Assembly (NCBI GenBank): GCA_001856825.1
Contig: ATMD01000003.1
Location: 1 to 64,000 of the forward strand
Reading direction: 5' to 3'
DNA length: 64,000 nucleotides
DNA from: Thermoplasmatales archaeon I-plasma
Lineage (GTDB): Archaea > Thermoplasmatota > Thermoplasmata > Thermoplasmatales > GCA-001856825
A program made the translations under genes and the position numbers. Shown here piece by piece: positions 33,532 through 42,073 of the stretch (positions are counted from its first letter, which is position 1; each line of letters starts with the position of its first letter). The notes under the pieces were generated by a model. The model saw only the letters and a list, made by a program, of their open reading frames with translations, did not search any database and was not told where the DNA came from.

Positions 33532-34173
33532 ATGGCGGTTTACGCAATCTGGAAGTCCCGTTGCTGGAAGTGTGAAAAAAATATTAAGGTAGCCGTCCAC
33601 TACGGCAGGGTTAATGGCATCGCATTCCTCTGGCAGGAATCGGTCCCGGAGACCACGATAGCACGCCTGGACGGTCTGGGGGTGAAAATGGAAAAACGTA
33701 AGGTGGGGCAGTCCGGTCGTGCCTGCATCCTGAACATCTGTCCTTATTGCAAATCGACCCAGAGCGATTCTCCCCTCGAGAAGGAGTTGAAAGCTCTTCT
33801 GAAGACAGATGAGAGCATGGTCAGGTTCGTGGACATCGACATCGGATCCATATCCCCCGCCCCTTCCCCGCCCATGGCTGCCGGACGGACCGACGTGAAG
33901 CTGATTGACGGCGAGATACGGAAGCTGGTGGACATGGGGGTAGCGGTGGACGTTGAACGCTCGAGGGCCGCTGATGGGGTGGTGGACGTCATGGTTCTCA
34001 GGACGGACCGGCATTCCTTCGACGACCTTGCTGTCCTCATGACGGGTTTGGAGTACCATTACCTCAACATGAGTAAGATGGGATACCTGTTCAGGCGGTC
34101 TTTGAAGAGTGAACGGGAACACATCGTCTCGGAAAGCCTGCCGGACGTTCCGGAACACATTGCAGAAGAATGA
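33532..34173 (+). CDS. Unknown protein with N-terminal zinc ribbon
   Basis: The 213-residue protein starts with CWKCEKNIKVAVHYG and later CPYC (about residue 65), forming a four-Cys zinc ribbon separated by about 50 residues. Strands and helices without family match follow, including a proline-rich linker (SISPAPSPPMAAG). It is the last gene of the plus-strand operon. The ribbon suggests nucleic-acid or protein binding; the function is unknown. Confidence 0.5.
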   Translation: MAVYAIWKSRCWKCEKNIKVAVHYGRVNGIAFLWQESVPETTIARLDGLGVKMEKRKVGQSGRACILNICPYCKSTQSDSPLEKELKALLKTDESMVRFVDIDIGSISPAPSPPMAAGRTDVKLIDGEIRKLVDMGVAVDVERSRAADGVVDVMVLRTDRHSFDDLAVLMTGLEYHYLNMSKMGYLFRRSLKSEREHIVSESLPDVPEHIAEE

Positions 34174-34192
34174 ACTCTGGGAGACCATTCAT

Positions 34193-34693
34193 CTAGCATG
34201 GTCCTTTTCCATGGACCCGGAGTTTCCGTTGTCTTCTCGACTCGCCGTCTATATATTTGCGCAGCCTATTCGTGCTTATGGAATCCCTGCCCCGGGATGA
34301 GGAAATGGGGTTTGCCTCCTTCCAGAGTTCCACTCCCGCCCTGAGGGCGGAGTTGCGGGCCTTTATGGGCATGCCGCTCACCAGACATTTCAGGACCGTG
34401 AAAAAATCGTTTTGTGAGGCATCAAAAGGCAGCACCCTTCGTAGGAATCTTTTGATGACGGGGTCGAATTTTGAGGTCCGAATGACACGTACGAAGAACC
34501 CTTCCGGGTCATACACGGCGTTGTAAACCATTGCATTCTCCACTGTAATCGTCCGGGTCGTGCCCACTTCTTTCTTCTTTTCTATAAAATAGTGAATGAA
34601 TATCCGCTTCCGCTCGTTGATGCAGAGGTCCTTCCTCTGGTCTACTATAACTACGAGCCGATTGCTACACACTTTCCTCCGGAACGGTCCCAT
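34193..34693 (-). CDS. Unknown basic 166-aa protein, leaderless
   Basis: The minus-strand gene converges on the nucleic-acid operon. Its ATG lies about 25 bp after a good TATA box (actatataatatg on the minus strand, 34705-34718), so leaderless expression is likely. The protein is rich in Arg and Lys. No family was recognised. It may be a regulator of the neighbouring region. Confidence 0.5.
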   Translation of the reverse strand: MGPFRRKVCSNRLVVIVDQRKDLCINERKRIFIHYFIEKKKEVGTTRTITVENAMVYNAVYDPEGFFVRVIRTSKFDPVIKRFLRRVLPFDASQNDFFTVLKCLVSGMPIKARNSALRAGVELWKEANPISSSRGRDSISTNRLRKYIDGESRRQRKLRVHGKGPC

Positions 34694-34842
34694 GTGTCAA
34701 TCATATTATATAGTATCAACTAAAATTAATAGTTAATTGAATAATAGGAATGCACCTCTCTGCCTTAATCTTCCCTTTGTCGTGAAAATAACGGGTACGA
34801 AATGCCGATAGTTTTATATTGTAATAGCAATTGGTTTTAAAT

Positions 34843-35531
34843 GTGTCTGTTCCTGCCGTGCTCTCTATTGATATATTGCTCCAGGCAGAAACGCCTATAC
34901 CTTATAACTATCAGTACGAGCTCTATTCAGCCATCCAGTCTGGAATTAGTACTCGTAGCCCGGACATCTCAGCGCTCATACACAGCAGTAAGGGAGTACC
35001 ACTACTCAATATGAGCGCCCTGCTTCCATTGAAATTCAACGGAGCACCCAGGTGGCAGAATGCAAGAGTGTTTGCCCTAGTTATCAACCCAACCAATCAA
35101 GACGTTGCTGATGCGGTCTCAGCGATCCCGGGCCTTCTAATATTGAAACATTGGTGTGTATTGGGCAGGTGCCGGAGCATGGTCATTGTGAACTTGCCAT
35201 TGATGTCATTCGGTTCATGGTAATGGGTCAGGGAAGGAAGTTTTACGGAACATCGATTTTTGATGGATTCTCCTCATTCGCGAAGCATAAAGGATTATTA
35301 GTCAGTCTTGAATATAGTATTGGAGGAAACAGAAATGACGATGTACTGCGGTTGGTGTTACCGGGAAATGGAAAGGCATACGAAAACTCTGAATGTATAT
35401 GGTCGCGATGGCTCGGTCAAAAAAAAAATAGCGTAGTGGTCTACAGATGCCCGTACGACCATCTCGAAACAATCAACTCAACGCAAAAGATAGTACCCAA
35501 AGCAAATCCATACCCGAAGGCGAATATTTGA
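34843..35531 (+). pseudogene. Possible cas6-like gene broken by frameshift
   Basis: The first frame (to 35223) contains ETPIPYNYQYELYSAIQSGI, LIHSSK and LPLKFNG. This resembles the N-terminal ferredoxin-like half of Cas6 CRISPR endoribonucleases (IPYNY-L-I pattern). The second frame (35151-35531) continues with IGQVPEHGHCELAIDVIRFM, which suggests a frameshift near 35130-35220. No glycine-rich Cas6 C-terminal loop is evident. A TATA-like box (gttttatatt, about 34810) fits a leaderless GTG at 34843. No CRISPR repeats or other cas genes are visible, so this is probably a remnant, or a wrong family guess. Confidence 0.35.
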
Positions 35532-35560
35532 CTTTTCTTCCAGGTTCCTTGACAAGATCT

Positions 35561-35630
35561 TCCCACATAGGTTCGTACCGTCATCTCTGAGTTTAGAGCC
35601 TAGTATGCTTATCCATTACACCACGGAGTG
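35561..35630 (-). pseudogene. tRNA-like remnant
   Basis: On the minus strand the sequence from 35630 matches the 5' half of an archaeal Gln/Glu-type tRNA: CACTCCG, then TGGTGTAATGGATAAGCAT, then a stem with loop CTCTAAA. Read as a seven-base loop, the anticodon would be CTA. The T-arm is degenerate and the acceptor 3' strand (CGGAGTG) is absent, so it is unlikely to be functional. It probably marks an old integration or recombination site. Confidence 0.45.
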
Positions 35631-35773
35631 ATAGCACAGATTAGAATAGTACTCTGGACTTGTTTTTAATCATTCTATGGGGTATTTACAACACTTCTCA
35701 AGTATTTTAGAAGTAAACACAATGCGCTCTTGGATAAAGTTGAAATACTTATTTCAGATTAAATAGCATTCAT

Positions 35774-36004
35774 ATGACAACCGGTGCAAGCGAAATTGCT
35801 CAGGAATTGCTCAAAACTAATGGAGGCAGTTCGGGTTATAGGGTTGTCGATCTCAAACCATTGAAGGAATACGCGCTGACATTGGACGATCCGTTGAAGT
35901 CTCTTATTCTGCGCCAACCTGATACCATGCTCGGTGACGAGTTTGCAATCAAGGCGGGTCAATGGTCCGAAATAGCTAAAATAATGTACGGTAAACACCA
36001 CTGA
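35774..36004 (+). CDS. Unknown 76-aa protein near the integrase
   Basis: The small protein (MTTGASEIAQELLKTNGGSSG and on) has an N-terminal helix and mixed strands, without a known family. An AT-rich box (aaatacttattt, about 35743-35754) precedes the ATG by about 25 bp. It converges on the integrase gene. Small genes here are often excision or control proteins, but there is no direct support. Confidence 0.4.
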   Translation: MTTGASEIAQELLKTNGGSSGYRVVDLKPLKEYALTLDDPLKSLILRQPDTMLGDEFAIKAGQWSEIAKIMYGKHH

Positions 36005-36061
36005 AATATATCATTCTCAGGATTGAGTGCGCCTATAAATCATTCCTATAAGGAATTGATA

Positions 36062-37417
36062 CTAGAATAGTTTGTACTCCATTATGGTTTTCTTCATTAT
36101 TGACTTGCCTCCGGAAATGGAACTGACAAATTCCCATCCTTGTTCTAGGAGCGAAGGGATTTCGTTATCGTTAATTACTTTCTGTTCTACCCTGTTAGTC
36201 GGTTGAGAATTATATTTGTCTTGATTATCTTTAGCAGTTCTTTCACGAATTAGTTTGACCAGTTCATCGGTAGGCATTTCCTCCAAATTCATCTTTTCAA
36301 TCTCTTCTTTTTCAAATCCCGCGAGCATCAAGAACTTCCGGTTTGTTCCAATGTTGCGGTCCTCTACTATAGTTAAATGTTCTGTTTCTATATACTGGCA
36401 ACACTTCGAAAAGGCATTTCTCATTTCCTCCCTCATATCGGGTGGGAGAACTTTGTTGGTGCTGTATCTTGCAGATATATCTCCCATATGTCCGGCCCAA
36501 TACTCTCTCCAGTTGTGTGGAATGATCTTCTTCATCTCCGCCATTTCCAAGGCTGTTTCAAAATACGACCTAAATACGTAAGGACGAAGTTCAAAACCAG
36601 ACTTCCTCAATGCATACCTCGTATCTCTCGTAATATCGTTTGTTGCGACCACTCCGTTATCCCGTTTAGACCTTCCCCGCGGAGCTATGGTTATCAAGGG
36701 AGATTCTTTATCCAATTTTTCACCAGTCCTGATCCTCAAATTAAGATAGGTCGAAAGGTATTTCAGCCCCTCCGAGGGTATGAATGTAAAGTACTTGTGC
36801 CCTTTCTTCGAGAGTTGGGCAACCGTTGGCTTCACCTGTCGTACAACTATAGCCGCAGGGACTTTTGAAAACTCGACGCCATCAGACTCTATGCTTATTC
36901 CCTCAACGTCCTTAATTCTAAGTGCGTCGGAACCATTGTAATTTCCGAGAGATTCGGGTCTCAGTCCGGAAAAGGCCAGTAAGGATATGATAGCCTTTGC
37001 CCTCGGTGTTGCGTTGCGAAGCACCAGTGCTACCGCAGATTGCGATGGTACTTCTTCGTCGTACAGGGTGGGAGACAGATTCGCCCCCGGTATTTTCACG
37101 GATCTTAAGTTAGGGTTAACATCGTTGAAGAAGCACCATGAGTTCAGCACTTTCTTGAACCTTACGACATATGAACCAGCCTTGGGTCTCTCCCCTGCCA
37201 TCTGCCTGTCGACAAAGTCCATAAAACTCCGGCGCAGTCCACCATTCGCTGCATCTTCGATTATTTTTTCAGGGGTTGTTTTGTTGATAAAACAATACAG
37301 CCCAAGAGTCCTTAAATATACATCACCAGTGACCAACGCACCTTTCTGGACGTTGTGATACCAGCGAGCCAATTCAGGGTCGTTCAGGAAGTTTGCATAC
37401 TTCCGCTTTTTGGTCAC
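36062..37417 (-). CDS. int: Tyrosine recombinase (element integrase)
   Basis: The 451-residue protein has the tyrosine recombinase catalytic set: R153 in FSGLRPESLG; Y280-V-F-R283, where HxxR is changed to YxxR as in a number of archaeal integrases; H310 in WAGHMGD; and Y318 in ISARYSTNK. The GH-GDI-ARY-TNK segment is typical of archaeal plasmid and virus integrases. A TATA box (atatttatatac, minus strand) lies about 25 bp before the GTG at 37417, so the transcript is leaderless. It starts 58 bp from the 3' end of tRNA-Val, the usual place for the integrase of a tRNA-targeting element. It is intact, so the element could be mobile. Confidence 0.88.
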   Translation of the reverse strand: MTKKRKYANFLNDPELARWYHNVQKGALVTGDVYLRTLGLYCFINKTTPEKIIEDAANGGLRRSFMDFVDRQMAGERPKAGSYVVRFKKVLNSWCFFNDVNPNLRSVKIPGANLSPTLYDEEVPSQSAVALVLRNATPRAKAIISLLAFSGLRPESLGNYNGSDALRIKDVEGISIESDGVEFSKVPAAIVVRQVKPTVAQLSKKGHKYFTFIPSEGLKYLSTYLNLRIRTGEKLDKESPLITIAPRGRSKRDNGVVATNDITRDTRYALRKSGFELRPYVFRSYFETALEMAEMKKIIPHNWREYWAGHMGDISARYSTNKVLPPDMREEMRNAFSKCCQYIETEHLTIVEDRNIGTNRKFLMLAGFEKEEIEKMNLEEMPTDELVKLIRERTAKDNQDKYNSQPTNRVEQKVINDNEIPSLLEQGWEFVSSISGGKSIMKKTIMEYKLF

Positions 37418-37474
37418 AATTGCTTATAGAAGGGGGGTATATAAATATGAGCAGGATTCAGTTCGGTATCGCAA

Positions 37475-37547
37475 TGGGCCCGACCGGATTCGAACCGGTG
37501 GTCTCCTCCGTGTCAGGGAGACGTCATAGCCGCTAGACCACGAGCCC
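37475..37547 (-). tRNA. tRNA-Val(GAC), element attachment site
   Basis: This is a complete 73-nt cloverleaf on the minus strand: acceptor GGGCTCG/CGGGCCC (one G-U), anticodon loop CTGACAC giving anticodon GAC, T-arm CCGGTTCGAATCCGG. Its 3' end faces the integrase gene. Elements of this type integrate into the 3' half of a tRNA and leave it intact; a second copy of the 3' half should lie at the far left end, outside the window. Confidence 0.95.
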
Positions 37548-37586
37548 TTATTCGTCAGTATTGCGTAAATAATAATTTTTTCTTTC

Positions 37587-38357
37587 CTAGTTTGCTGTCG
37601 CAAGCAACATTCCAAAGTATTCCTGCAAGTAATAGTAGTGGAACTTTGGAACCAAATTTCCACGTCTTGTAAATCCGTAGAACATTAGCAAATTCCAGTA
37701 GCTGTCTGGTCTAGCTTCCTTTATGTAATCCTCATCCAGCTTGATGAGTTCGTCAAATCTGTTCTTCCTAATTGCATTGATGACCAAGTTATCATACTTC
37801 TTAGCTTTTGAGCTGAAACCGTATGGACCCGTCTTGGAATGTGTATGTGCTTGATCCGCACTGAATACCACGGATACGTCTTTATCGACCTTTGATACAG
37901 CATCGTACATCTTTGCACCAAGCTCTATGAGTAATTCCCTTCTTGGGGTCCTCCATTGACCCAGTATAGAAACATTCTTCTTGCAGAAGAATGTAAGTGG
38001 GATTAGGCTCCCGAAATCAATTGGAAATGTGGAAAGTTCACCCTCCGTGGTGATGAAGCCCGTTTCTACGAAATACCTTGATGCCTTGAACAGTTGAGAA
38101 TTTAGTTCCCTATCCGTCTGAAATCCTCCCTTTAGAATATTCTTGCCAATCGTATATTTGCCAGCAAGATACTGCGTGTTTATTACAGGAATGCCATTCG
38201 GAATTCTGAGAAAGTGGGGGCTTATTATAAGTATAGTTTGTGATGAATCATTTTTTGTAGCATTCGTGATTGCCTTGTTCATTATCCTGCTTTCCTCGTT
38301 AGGGAATGAAAGGATCTCATCTCCATGAGGAATCAGATAGGTTCTATGTAACACCAT
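37587..38357 (-). CDS. LigB/extradiol-dioxygenase-superfamily protein
   Basis: The 256-residue protein has the class III extradiol dioxygenase (LigB/MEMO) pattern: LIPHGDEIL near the N-terminus and VVFSADQAHTHSKTGPYGF, with His residues in the metal-site positions, followed by KKYDNLVINAI. The substrate is unknown; relatives include aromatic ring-cleavage enzymes and MEMO-like proteins. It abuts the Nre gene on the same strand (stop and start one base apart), so they are co-transcribed. Confidence 0.7.
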   Translation of the reverse strand: MVLHRTYLIPHGDEILSFPNEESRIMNKAITNATKNDSSQTILIISPHFLRIPNGIPVINTQYLAGKYTIGKNILKGGFQTDRELNSQLFKASRYFVETGFITTEGELSTFPIDFGSLIPLTFFCKKNVSILGQWRTPRRELLIELGAKMYDAVSKVDKDVSVVFSADQAHTHSKTGPYGFSSKAKKYDNLVINAIRKNRFDELIKLDEDYIKEARPDSYWNLLMFYGFTRRGNLVPKFHYYYLQEYFGMLLATAN

Positions 38358-39587
38358 CTACATCACGTAATCACTTATCTTCCTTTGAAGCTTAATCATT
38401 TGGTATGTTTTGCTAAAGTGCCTTAAGTCCTTATTCCTCCTGACCTTTATAATCTCAAAAAATTGGTCAATTCCATCGAGGTAGTTCTCTGTCTGCATTG
38501 CGGATTTTACATTTTCCCTGACCTGCCATACCCCTAACGGCATCGTGTAATCTCCATCAATAAACCTTATGACCAGAATGTTCCCCTTCCTCTCTTTCTT
38601 TTTAAGAAATTCAAGGATTGGCAATTTTGCAGCAAAGAAGGCGCCTCCGATCACTGGATTAGTCACCATTCTGCCAGGTCTCTCATAATCTCCCTCGGCG
38701 CCTGACTCCCTTGGTCCTGTCCAAACTGAACCGTTGTTCCAGTTCTCTATCATCTCGAACGAATAGTCCCCAGGGCTGATGAGAATGTAATATTCATTCC
38801 CAATCCTCCTGAAATGGAAATACAAGTGCCCTTCAACTTCACTGAAGTTCCTGACAAGTTGTATTATTTGGTCTGAGAGTATCTTATCCACAGCAGTTAT
38901 GGACCACCTTGTAGGTACTATTTTCCTGTGCCTGGTCTTTCCTATCATCCCCGCTGAAAACAATTTTTCTATAGTGTATATGGAAGTTTCTGGGTACAGC
39001 AATTCAAGGGCATCGACCGTTTTCAGGTCGGTATCATAATATATCTTCTCAACAGACGGATGGGATGGCGAGCTCTCATGATAAAATCTTTTGGCGTATC
39101 CACCAGGTCCGAATGGTTGGGATTCAGCCGAGAAATCTATCTTCCTTTCTGTAGAGGAATATTCTATCTCGCTGAATACTGGCTTTGCAGAGAGTATCAA
39201 GTCATGTATTTCGAGAAGGTAATTGTTCGGGTCTGCAGGTGAAGAAACGGGAAGGACCTTGTAACCCCTATAAAGGGAAAAACGCATCCTTGCTATATCA
39301 TCGACTGTCATCTTTCCCCAGAGATCCGGTCTTTCGTATATTTCAGTATCCCCCCTCATTGTGGGAAGTGCAGGTCCGATGCGCACCTTCGGGTATCCAT
39401 AATGGCCTACGAATATTGACGGCGGGCTGTCGCCAGACACGCTGTTAACGTCTACCTTTATCCCCTGGGCGATGTAAACTTTCGATACTATAGGGCATGC
39501 GGTCTTGCCGCATAACAGCTTTGCACCCTTGCACCTTATGCACAAGCTGACAGGGATGCCCCTTAGCTCTTCATCGATGTTCATCAT
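38358..39587 (-). CDS. nre: Archaeal DNA repair protein Nre
   Basis: The 409-residue protein has the Nre N-terminal zinc motif CIRCKGAKLLCGKTACPI, the conserved segment SPPSIFVGHYGYPKVRIGP and the C-terminal domain of this archaeal family (DUF650/DUF651). The tail QRKISDYVM resembles a PCNA-interacting peptide, as known for Nre. The start codons (two ATGs) overlap the stop of a Trm112-like gene. It acts in DNA damage tolerance with PCNA. Confidence 0.85.
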   Translation of the reverse strand: MMNIDEELRGIPVSLCIRCKGAKLLCGKTACPIVSKVYIAQGIKVDVNSVSGDSPPSIFVGHYGYPKVRIGPALPTMRGDTEIYERPDLWGKMTVDDIARMRFSLYRGYKVLPVSSPADPNNYLLEIHDLILSAKPVFSEIEYSSTERKIDFSAESQPFGPGGYAKRFYHESSPSHPSVEKIYYDTDLKTVDALELLYPETSIYTIEKLFSAGMIGKTRHRKIVPTRWSITAVDKILSDQIIQLVRNFSEVEGHLYFHFRRIGNEYYILISPGDYSFEMIENWNNGSVWTGPRESGAEGDYERPGRMVTNPVIGGAFFAAKLPILEFLKKKERKGNILVIRFIDGDYTMPLGVWQVRENVKSAMQTENYLDGIDQFFEIIKVRRNKDLRHFSKTYQMIKLQRKISDYVM

Positions 39588-39757
39588 TCTGGAGGAAGCA
39601 GGTTAGGTATCCCTTCTTCGATCGGGTACTTGTTGTGGCATTTCACACATTCCAAAACGCCGGATATTATCTCATCCCCCTCAACCCTATCAATCTTCAA
39701 GGTAAGGTCTTCCTTGCATACCGGACAGCAGATGATGTCAAGAAGATCCTTTTTCAT
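39584..39757 (-). CDS. Trm112-like zinc protein (57 aa)
   Basis: A short gene encodes MKKDLLDIICCPVCKEDLTL, then LECVKCHNKYPIEEGIPNLL. This is the Trm112/UPF0434 fold with a four-Cys zinc site and the YPI-IP-LLP ending. Trm112 proteins activate several methyltransferases. Here it lies between a UbiE-like methyltransferase and nre, overlapping nre by a few bases. Confidence 0.85.
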   Translation of the reverse strand: MKKDLLDIICCPVCKEDLTLKIDRVEGDEIISGVLECVKCHNKYPIEEGIPNLLPPE

Positions 39758-39813
39758 GATTTCAGAACAGTTCTATCAATTAATACGTTGTGGCGTGTTT
39801 TGATGAGGAATTA

Positions 39814-40464
39814 TCATTTCCTTCCATATACAATAGCAGCAGAAGGGGAGGCAAACCTCCTGATATTTACGTCCCTGAACCCTGCAGTCTTCATCTCTTC
39901 GGCCACAATCTCAGGCGTCTTGAAATTCTTGACTGTATTTGATAAGTATCCATAGGAATCAGAAGATGAAACAAGCTTCGCGATTACTGGAAGTATTCTA
40001 TAAAAGTACAGGGAAAAGAAGCTTGAAACTATCTTCCTCTTTTCTGGGAAAGCGTCCAAGTTTGCCATAATACCACCTTCTTTGAGTGTCCTGAACCCCT
40101 CGCTAAAATAGCCCTTTGTGGAAGGAAGGTTCCTTAACACGAAGGAAGAAACGATGGCATCGAAAGTTCCGTCCTTTATCGGCATCTGCGTTGCAGATGC
40201 GAGGAGTAATTTTCCCTTGTTCCTGTTCAGGGCCATCATCTCCTTCGTCACGTCGAGTCCTATGAAATCCCTCTTGAATTCTGCAAGACTCTCAAGCTTT
40301 CCCGTCCCAGTTCCCACATCAAGTATTTTCGCTCCAAGGGGAATCATCCTCAGAAGGGTCAGCCGCCAGAAGACATCCATCCCTAGTGACATGTAGGTAT
40401 TCATCTTGTCGTAGATGGAAGGTATTTCCTTGAATACCGCCTTTACTTTTTCAACTTCTGGCAT
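39814..40464 (-). CDS. ubiE: UbiE/MenG-like SAM methyltransferase
   Basis: The 216-residue class I methyltransferase has AKILDVGTGTGKLESLAEF as the SAM motif, FIGLDVTKEMM, and FDAIVSSFVLRNLPS, LKEGGIMANLD as in UbiE/MenG. With the menA-like gene nearby it probably performs the final C-methylation of menaquinone. The N-terminus FKEIPSIYDKMNTYMSLGMDVFWR is the family signature for the quinone-binding lid. Confidence 0.8.
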   Translation of the reverse strand: MPEVEKVKAVFKEIPSIYDKMNTYMSLGMDVFWRLTLLRMIPLGAKILDVGTGTGKLESLAEFKRDFIGLDVTKEMMALNRNKGKLLLASATQMPIKDGTFDAIVSSFVLRNLPSTKGYFSEGFRTLKEGGIMANLDAFPEKRKIVSSFFSLYFYRILPVIAKLVSSSDSYGYLSNTVKNFKTPEIVAEEMKTAGFRDVNIRRFASPSAAIVYGRK

Positions 40465-40502
40465 TTATTCATGAAAGTTTTTATTCTATTATATCTTATT
40501 GA

Positions 40503-41162
40503 GTGGTGAGCGGGCCGGTTATCAGTTTGGGCGGTTCTATCTTCTCAAAGACTGATGAAAAGTATCTCCTGGATTTCATTGGAAGAATGAGAAAGGAAGA
40601 AGGGTATGCACTTGTCGTAGGCGGAGGGCCAATCGCTAGGGACGAAATATCCATCCTCAGGAAGATGGGCGCAAAGGAGTACTACCTGGACATGATGGGA
40701 ATACAGGCAACTCGATTGAATGCAACAATGGTTTCTCTTGCGCTTGGAAACCTCATGGAAGTTCCAAAGTCCATTGATGAAGCGGTCAGGCAGATGAACC
40801 TTTATAGACGTGTTATAATGGGCGGGACGGAGCCCGGGCATACAACAGACGCAGTAACACTTCTCCTTGCAGAAGCCCTGAACAGGGACACTGTTGTCAA
40901 TGTGACAAACGTTGACTATCTGTACGATAGGGACCCCAAGGTCAAGGGGGCGAGAAAGATTGAGAAGATATCCTATTCGTCTGCAATAAAGATGATAGCT
41001 TCAGAAAAGAGGAGGGCTGGAGAAAATTTCCCGCTTGATATCCTTTCAATAAACATAGCCAGGAGAAGCAATATCAAGATCAAGATGGTATCTTTCAGGG
41101 ACACATCCAATGCTTTTAATGCCATAGAAGGAAGGAAATTCAGGGGAACTACTGTTTCTTGA
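40503..41162 (+). CDS. pyrH: UMP kinase
   Basis: The 219-residue amino-acid-kinase-fold protein has ISLGGSIFS, then YALVVGGGPIARDE, then GGTEPGHTTDAVTLLLAEAL and VVNVTNVDYLYDRDPK. These match archaeal UMP kinase. It converts UMP to UDP. Two GTGs (40503, 40506) are possible starts. It diverges from the UbiE-like gene. Confidence 0.85.
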   Translation: MVSGPVISLGGSIFSKTDEKYLLDFIGRMRKEEGYALVVGGGPIARDEISILRKMGAKEYYLDMMGIQATRLNATMVSLALGNLMEVPKSIDEAVRQMNLYRRVIMGGTEPGHTTDAVTLLLAEALNRDTVVNVTNVDYLYDRDPKVKGARKIEKISYSSAIKMIASEKRRAGENFPLDILSINIARRSNIKIKMVSFRDTSNAFNAIEGRKFRGTTVS

Positions 41163-41166
41163 TTGC

Positions 41167-42003
41167 CTATCCTGCCACTAAAAGCAAGGTGACGACCACA
41201 GCCACGGTGAAGAGAAAGTGCAGTGCGACTGAATAGTTGGTCTGTCTTGCGATCTTAATTGCTGACCTTGGTAGGAAGGCTAAATGAATCAGGGAAGCTA
41301 CAAATACTACGATGGAGGCGATCTCAAAGCTCCTCTCTACTGAAATCATGATTGAAGCGGTTATTATCATTATGGGGTAAACTATCTTGAACATCCTTAC
41401 TCTCCTTCCCCCTTCCCTGTCTTCCGGTAGATGATGGAGGTACCTGATGGACGAAGCAAGAAGGCCCAGGCTCAGGGAAACAAGAATCGCATCAAGGCCA
41501 ACGCTGTAACCCAAGGCAATAATTGTCCCAAGGACGGGAAATGGACCGAAGGAAAAAAACGTTGCAATCTCTCCTATACCTCTGGCCCCCAGTTTTATGG
41601 GTGGTACGACGTAAAGCAGCGAAAGAAATACAGCTGTAAGTCCAAGGGTTAAAAGCAGGATGCTCCTGGTCAGGTACACAACCAGCAGTCCTACAACAAC
41701 TGCTAATGTCATCATTGCAAGAAAGCCGTATCTTATGGTCTTTGGTCTAACCCCAAGTTTCTCTATGAAATACGAACCAAGTGGATAGACGGTATCTTCG
41801 TTCCTTAAAGGTCTTGAGTTTGAGTGGTCGAAGTAATCCATTGCGAGATTCATGCCTGCCTGCATGGATATTGTGACTACAAGGAGAAGGGGGACTAGGT
41901 AGGAGAATCTAAAGTTGGAAAATGCCCATCCAATAAGAACTGGGCTTATGCTGGTGAAGTATATCGGTGCCTTCAGTCCCTTTATAAAATCCCATATCTT
42001 CAT
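41167..42003 (-). CDS. menA: UbiA-family prenyltransferase, MenA-like
   Basis: The 278-residue integral membrane protein has about eight helices. The first Asp-rich motif is NLAMDYFDHSNSRPLRNED and the second region is HHLPEDREGGRR. This fits 1,4-dihydroxy-2-naphthoate prenyltransferase of menaquinone synthesis or a related quinone prenyltransferase. It is convergent with pyrH. The UbiE-like methyltransferase 0.7 kb away supports a quinone role. Confidence 0.75.
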   Translation of the reverse strand: MKIWDFIKGLKAPIYFTSISPVLIGWAFSNFRFSYLVPLLLVVTISMQAGMNLAMDYFDHSNSRPLRNEDTVYPLGSYFIEKLGVRPKTIRYGFLAMMTLAVVVGLLVVYLTRSILLLTLGLTAVFLSLLYVVPPIKLGARGIGEIATFFSFGPFPVLGTIIALGYSVGLDAILVSLSLGLLASSIRYLHHLPEDREGGRRVRMFKIVYPIMIITASIMISVERSFEIASIVVFVASLIHLAFLPRSAIKIARQTNYSVALHFLFTVAVVVTLLLVAG

Positions 42004-42073
42004 TTTCCAAGGTTAATCCGTTAGGCCCATAATTACATTTTCTGATTTATTCCTTAACGCACATTTTCATCAA

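Noticed and set aside
35561-35630. Functional amber-suppressor tRNA
   Set aside because: The acceptor 3' strand is missing and the T-arm does not pair, so it cannot fold as a working tRNA even though the loop would read CTA.
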